Shown here in pieces: positions 37,598 through 39,664 of a stretch of 39,664 bases of DNA. The position numbers and the translations under genes are program-made. A model generated the notes under the pieces. That model saw only the letters and a list, made by a program, of their open reading frames with translations. It was not told where the DNA came from and did not search any database. Each line of letters opens with the position of its first letter. The stretch's first letter is position 1. Location: positions 1 to 39,664 of the IMG/VR virus record IMGVR_UViG_3300032046_000081. One strand, given 5' to 3'. The DNA comes from a virus.

Positions 37598-38524
37598 TTA
37601 AAAAGCACTTTTTTTAGCCAATAAGGCGTCTAGAGGGTTGGGGTTGTAAAGATAATTAGCTATTGCCGGCGCACCTGATACTTGAGATTGAGTTAAGGCG
37701 GGATTACCTGCTATGGCTGGGGCTGAAGCTGCTTTGTAAGCACTTTTGATACCTTGCAGTTCATTAAATTGATTCATTATATCCTCTGGGTTTTGGGGCA
37801 TGGCTGATTGCCAGTCGGGAACTCCTGCCGAATAATCAGTATAATTGCCATAGGCGGGGTCAAAGTATTCGGGAGTAGCGCCATAGGCAGTGTCGGCCTG
37901 ACCTTGTCTGTTAGTAATCACGCCTTGATAATTGCTTAATTGTTGTTGTCCTTGTTTTTGGCCGACATCATAAACATTCTGGGTTTGGCCATATTTAGTC
38001 GCTTCGGCTGATTGATAGACTTGGGGGGATAGGCCAGAAAATCTGCCTGAAATCGCCTCTATGGTCTTCTGTTTGACGTCACCAAGATTAGAAATATAAT
38101 TTTCGTAATTGATTATGCCCTCGTTAAAAAGTTTCTGCAGGGTAGATTTTTGGGTATTATAATTAGTCAAGGCAGTTTCAGGATTCCATGGAGGCAAGGG
38201 TGCGGGTTCGCCACCACCATCCGTGGGAGGTGGTTCCTCTCCGGCCATTGCTGTTTGCCCACTCATTAGATTATTAGCGGCATAATCTTCATAAGTGGAT
38301 CGATTTAAGCCAGATAAATCCCATTGGGCATTGGTAATTGCTTGACCATTAAGAAAATAATCAAAACCTAAACTACCATCAGCGTTTACTTTAGCTTTAA
38401 TGACATACGCGCCCCGTGGGCCAGGTTGTGACACACCTGTGGGTGGTTGGTCGTAGGGTACCGTGTTGGCTACCCCAGGGGTTGATGTTGAATAAGGCCT
38501 GAATGTTCTTGGTGCTTGTGACAT
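37598..38524 (-). CDS. Hypothetical structural protein, 308 aa
   Basis: Pro/Gln/Tyr/Gly-rich protein: N-terminus RTFRPYSTSTPGVANTVPYD, then FDYFLNGQAITNAQWDLSGL. The middle helix reads KSTLQKLFNEGIINYENYIS, and the C-terminus is Gln-rich (VYDVGQKQGQQQLSNYQGVI). No enzyme motif. It precedes the ejection protein with a 15-nt gap and starts after TAGGAGAAC. A minor virion or ejection component is the likeliest role. Confidence 0.6.
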   Translation of the reverse strand: MSQAPRTFRPYSTSTPGVANTVPYDQPPTGVSQPGPRGAYVIKAKVNADGSLGFDYFLNGQAITNAQWDLSGLNRSTYEDYAANNLMSGQTAMAGEEPPPTDGGGEPAPLPPWNPETALTNYNTQKSTLQKLFNEGIINYENYISNLGDVKQKTIEAISGRFSGLSPQVYQSAEATKYGQTQNVYDVGQKQGQQQLSNYQGVITNRQGQADTAYGATPEYFDPAYGNYTDYSAGVPDWQSAMPQNPEDIMNQFNELQGIKSAYKAASAPAIAGNPALTQSQVSGAPAIANYLYNPNPLDALLAKKSAF

Positions 38525-38539
38525 AATTTTGTTCTCCTA

Positions 38540-38568
38540 TTGACTTTTTATTAGTTATTTGGTAATAT
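38540..38568 (+). promoter_or_regulatory. Promoter of the plus-strand secreted-protein pair
   Basis: TTGACT, 17-bp spacer, TAATAT. The ATG at 38569 touches the -10 and would be upstream of the transcription start, so translation should begin at the ATG at 38578, giving a leader of about 3 nt. It lies in the 53-bp divergent gap, back to back with the late genes. Confidence 0.7.
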
Positions 38569-38577
38569 ATGTTTAAT

Positions 38578-39117
38578 ATGAAACGGTATAAAATTGTACT
38601 GTTAGTTATCTCTTATTTCGTGGTCGCGGGCATTGTCTTTTTTGGTGTTTGGTATTTTTATAAAAACCATCCTCGAATTGTCACTGAAACCAGAACTGAA
38701 ACTAAATATGTTTTACCTTCTACTCCTCCGTGCCATTACAGCAATCTAACCCGCGATTCTATTCGTAATGGGGTAAATGAATACAGATTGCAAAACAATC
38801 TCAATACACTTTACATATCACGCGATTTAGACAAGTATGCTCAATCAAGAGCAGAAGAAATGGATAAAAATGGAAAGGTCAGTCATGATACGCAGTATAT
38901 CGGCTATTTCCAGTGGCAAAAGGATCATCCGAAAACTGATCTGGTAACCATTAAGGCTGTGTCTGAGGATTTAACTTTTGCCTTAAATGGATGTGCTGTT
39001 ATACAAGGTTTCAAGGATTCTCCTGTTCATAATGCAACTTTTATAAATCCTGAATATAACATTATTGGTATTGGTGTATCAGATAATTATGTTGCCATTG
39101 AGTTGGGTAAATATTAA
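38578..39117 (+). CDS. Membrane-anchored CAP/SCP-domain protein
   Basis: 179 aa. An N-terminal membrane segment (YKIVLLVISYFVVAGIVFFG, residues 4-23) is followed by a CAP fold. RNGVNEYRLQNNLNTLYISR, LDKYAQSRAEEMDKNGKVSH with the conserved His, and NPEYNIIGIGVSDNYVAIEL are its landmarks. CAP proteins are secreted and bind lipids or modify surfaces; the role in phages is unknown. Transcribed opposite to the rest of the genome with its own promoter, so it may be expressed early or independently and alter the host surface, for example against superinfection. Confidence 0.75.
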   Translation: MKRYKIVLLVISYFVVAGIVFFGVWYFYKNHPRIVTETRTETKYVLPSTPPCHYSNLTRDSIRNGVNEYRLQNNLNTLYISRDLDKYAQSRAEEMDKNGKVSHDTQYIGYFQWQKDHPKTDLVTIKAVSEDLTFALNGCAVIQGFKDSPVHNATFINPEYNIIGIGVSDNYVAIELGKY

Positions 39118-39130
39118 GGTACAAATATAT

Positions 39131-39532
39131 ATGAAATGGCTTCTAATCGTCTTTTGTTCTCTTATTCTCGGTTCTCTTATTATTAGTATCTGTTTTGCCG
39201 GTCAGGGATGTTGCAGTTATCACGGAGGGCAACAATATTGTGATTGTTCAACTGGTCGTTGGGTTTGTAATGACGACACATATAGTCCTACTTGTAGGTG
39301 TTCTTGCCCTAAACCCAGACCAGTTTGGACTCCGCCTCCTACTCCTATCCCTACCCCTACCCCATCTATAATCATTCCTTCGCCCAGCCCATCTATTATT
39401 CAGTTATCACCCAGTGTTGCCGGTACTTCTGCTTCATTTGATTGGTGGGGTTGGGTAGGCGATTGGTGGTGGGCATTACTAATCATCGGTTATATAATCT
39501 TTCTTATTATTAATTGGTTAATTAATCTTTAA
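39131..39532 (+). CDS. Secreted Cys-rich CCSYHGG protein with C-terminal membrane helix
   Basis: 133 aa. Signal peptide KWLLIVFCSLILGSLIISIC, then the Cys-rich core GCCSYHGGQQYCDCS with CNDDTYSPTCRCSC. A Pro/Thr/Ser linker follows (PTPIPTPTPSIIIPSPSPS), then a Trp-rich stretch (DWWGWVGDWWW) and a transmembrane helix (LLIIGYIIFLIINWLINL). The CCS-HGG core is seen in small secreted proteins of many bacteria; the Cys pattern suggests disulfides or metal binding. Second gene of the plus-strand pair. An in-frame upstream start at 39065 lies inside the CAP gene and would spoil the signal peptide. Confidence 0.75.
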   Translation: MKWLLIVFCSLILGSLIISICFAGQGCCSYHGGQQYCDCSTGRWVCNDDTYSPTCRCSCPKPRPVWTPPPTPIPTPTPSIIIPSPSPSIIQLSPSVAGTSASFDWWGWVGDWWWALLIIGYIIFLIINWLINL

Positions 39533-39664
39533 GCACGCTCATAAGTGCCTGCTAAAGAGAAGATATCATTCACTGCCCAAGTAAAGGGTGAGATGGCAGC
39601 AATACCATCCGCAAACGCGTAAGCGCCAGAAGCATCAAGATATGTCGGTTTTATAACGGTTGTA
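39464..39664. repeat. Right copy of 201-bp terminal direct repeat
   Basis: Copy of bases 1-201 with substitutions at 39537 and 39558. Closing the molecule here gives a unit of about 39,463 bp. It also restores both interrupted ends: the plus-strand gene ending at 39532 and the minus-strand tail gene ending at base 66 then converge, with overlapping stop codons. Confidence 0.95.

Noticed and set aside
66-38524. Alternative genetic code (TGA read as Gly) as in some Patescibacteria
   Set aside because: TGA is the functional stop in many ATGA overlaps, and gene lengths are sensible with the standard code.
1-39664. Temperate lifestyle (integrase, repressor, attachment site)
   Set aside because: No recombinase, helix-turn-helix repressor or att-like tRNA fragment was found; absence by eye is not proof.

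Overview
The window is essentially one complete genome of a tailed bacteriophage (Caudoviricetes). The first and last 201 bases are the same sequence apart from two substitutions, so the molecule closes into a circle, or a terminally redundant unit, of about 39,463 bp. A podovirus-like particle is likely: there is a large terminase, a portal, a scaffold, an N4-gp56-type capsid protein, a short connector, tail/fibre proteins and one very large probable ejection protein, and I see no tape-measure, tail-tube or sheath gene. There is no integrase, repressor, polymerase, primase or helicase, so a lytic phage relying on host replication is the simplest reading. TGA is used as an ordinary stop. The host is not identified; secreted Cys-rich and muramidase-like proteins recall ones I associate with Patescibacteria and other uncultured lineages, which is only a weak hint.

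Layout. All genes but two read leftward (minus strand). From right to left: 38.5-30 kb holds virion proteins (308-aa protein, about 1236-aa ejection-type protein, small accessory proteins, fibre) and lysis genes (XhlA-like protein, amidase, holin). 29.7-28.6 kb has small membrane proteins and a lysozyme-like protein. 28.4-27.0 kb has an MT-A70 adenine methyltransferase translationally coupled to a nuclease-like protein. 27.0-26.55 kb is a 440-bp non-coding stretch with a probable small RNA and a second structured element. 26.5-18.9 kb is a dense early-type operon of tiny genes containing an RNase H-like protein, an SSB-like protein, a RecB/Cas4-type nuclease, a secreted muramidase-like protein, a pentapeptide-repeat protein and a zincin. 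18.9-0 kb is morphogenesis: small and large terminase, then a sugar-nucleotide/glycan cassette, a sigma-like factor, portal, scaffold, capsid, three glycosyltransferases, connector and tail proteins.

Two things stand out. (1) A 13-bp motif, AATTCGTATATTC, lies 8-22 nt upstream of four structural genes. It has a -10-like core but no -35, and next to it the phage encodes a sigma-like protein with region 2 and no region 4. This resembles the T4 late (gp55-type) strategy, while accessory genes use near-perfect TTGACA/TATAAT promoters. (2) About ten glycan genes (dehydratase/epimerase, nucleotidyltransferase, glycosyltransferases, cobalamin-type radical SAM enzyme, sugar-nucleotide dehydrogenase, DegT aminotransferase) are threaded through the morphogenesis operon. 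Several are much shorter than cellular relatives yet keep catalytic residues, and two lie in a GC-rich island. Modification of the virion or of host surface glycan is the natural inference.

The only plus-strand genes are two secreted/membrane proteins (CAP domain; CCSYHGG Cys-rich) at 38.6-39.5 kb behind their own promoter, a typical 'moron' arrangement. Many genes overlap by ATGA, and several have strong Shine-Dalgarno sequences facing ATT or CTG rather than ATG.
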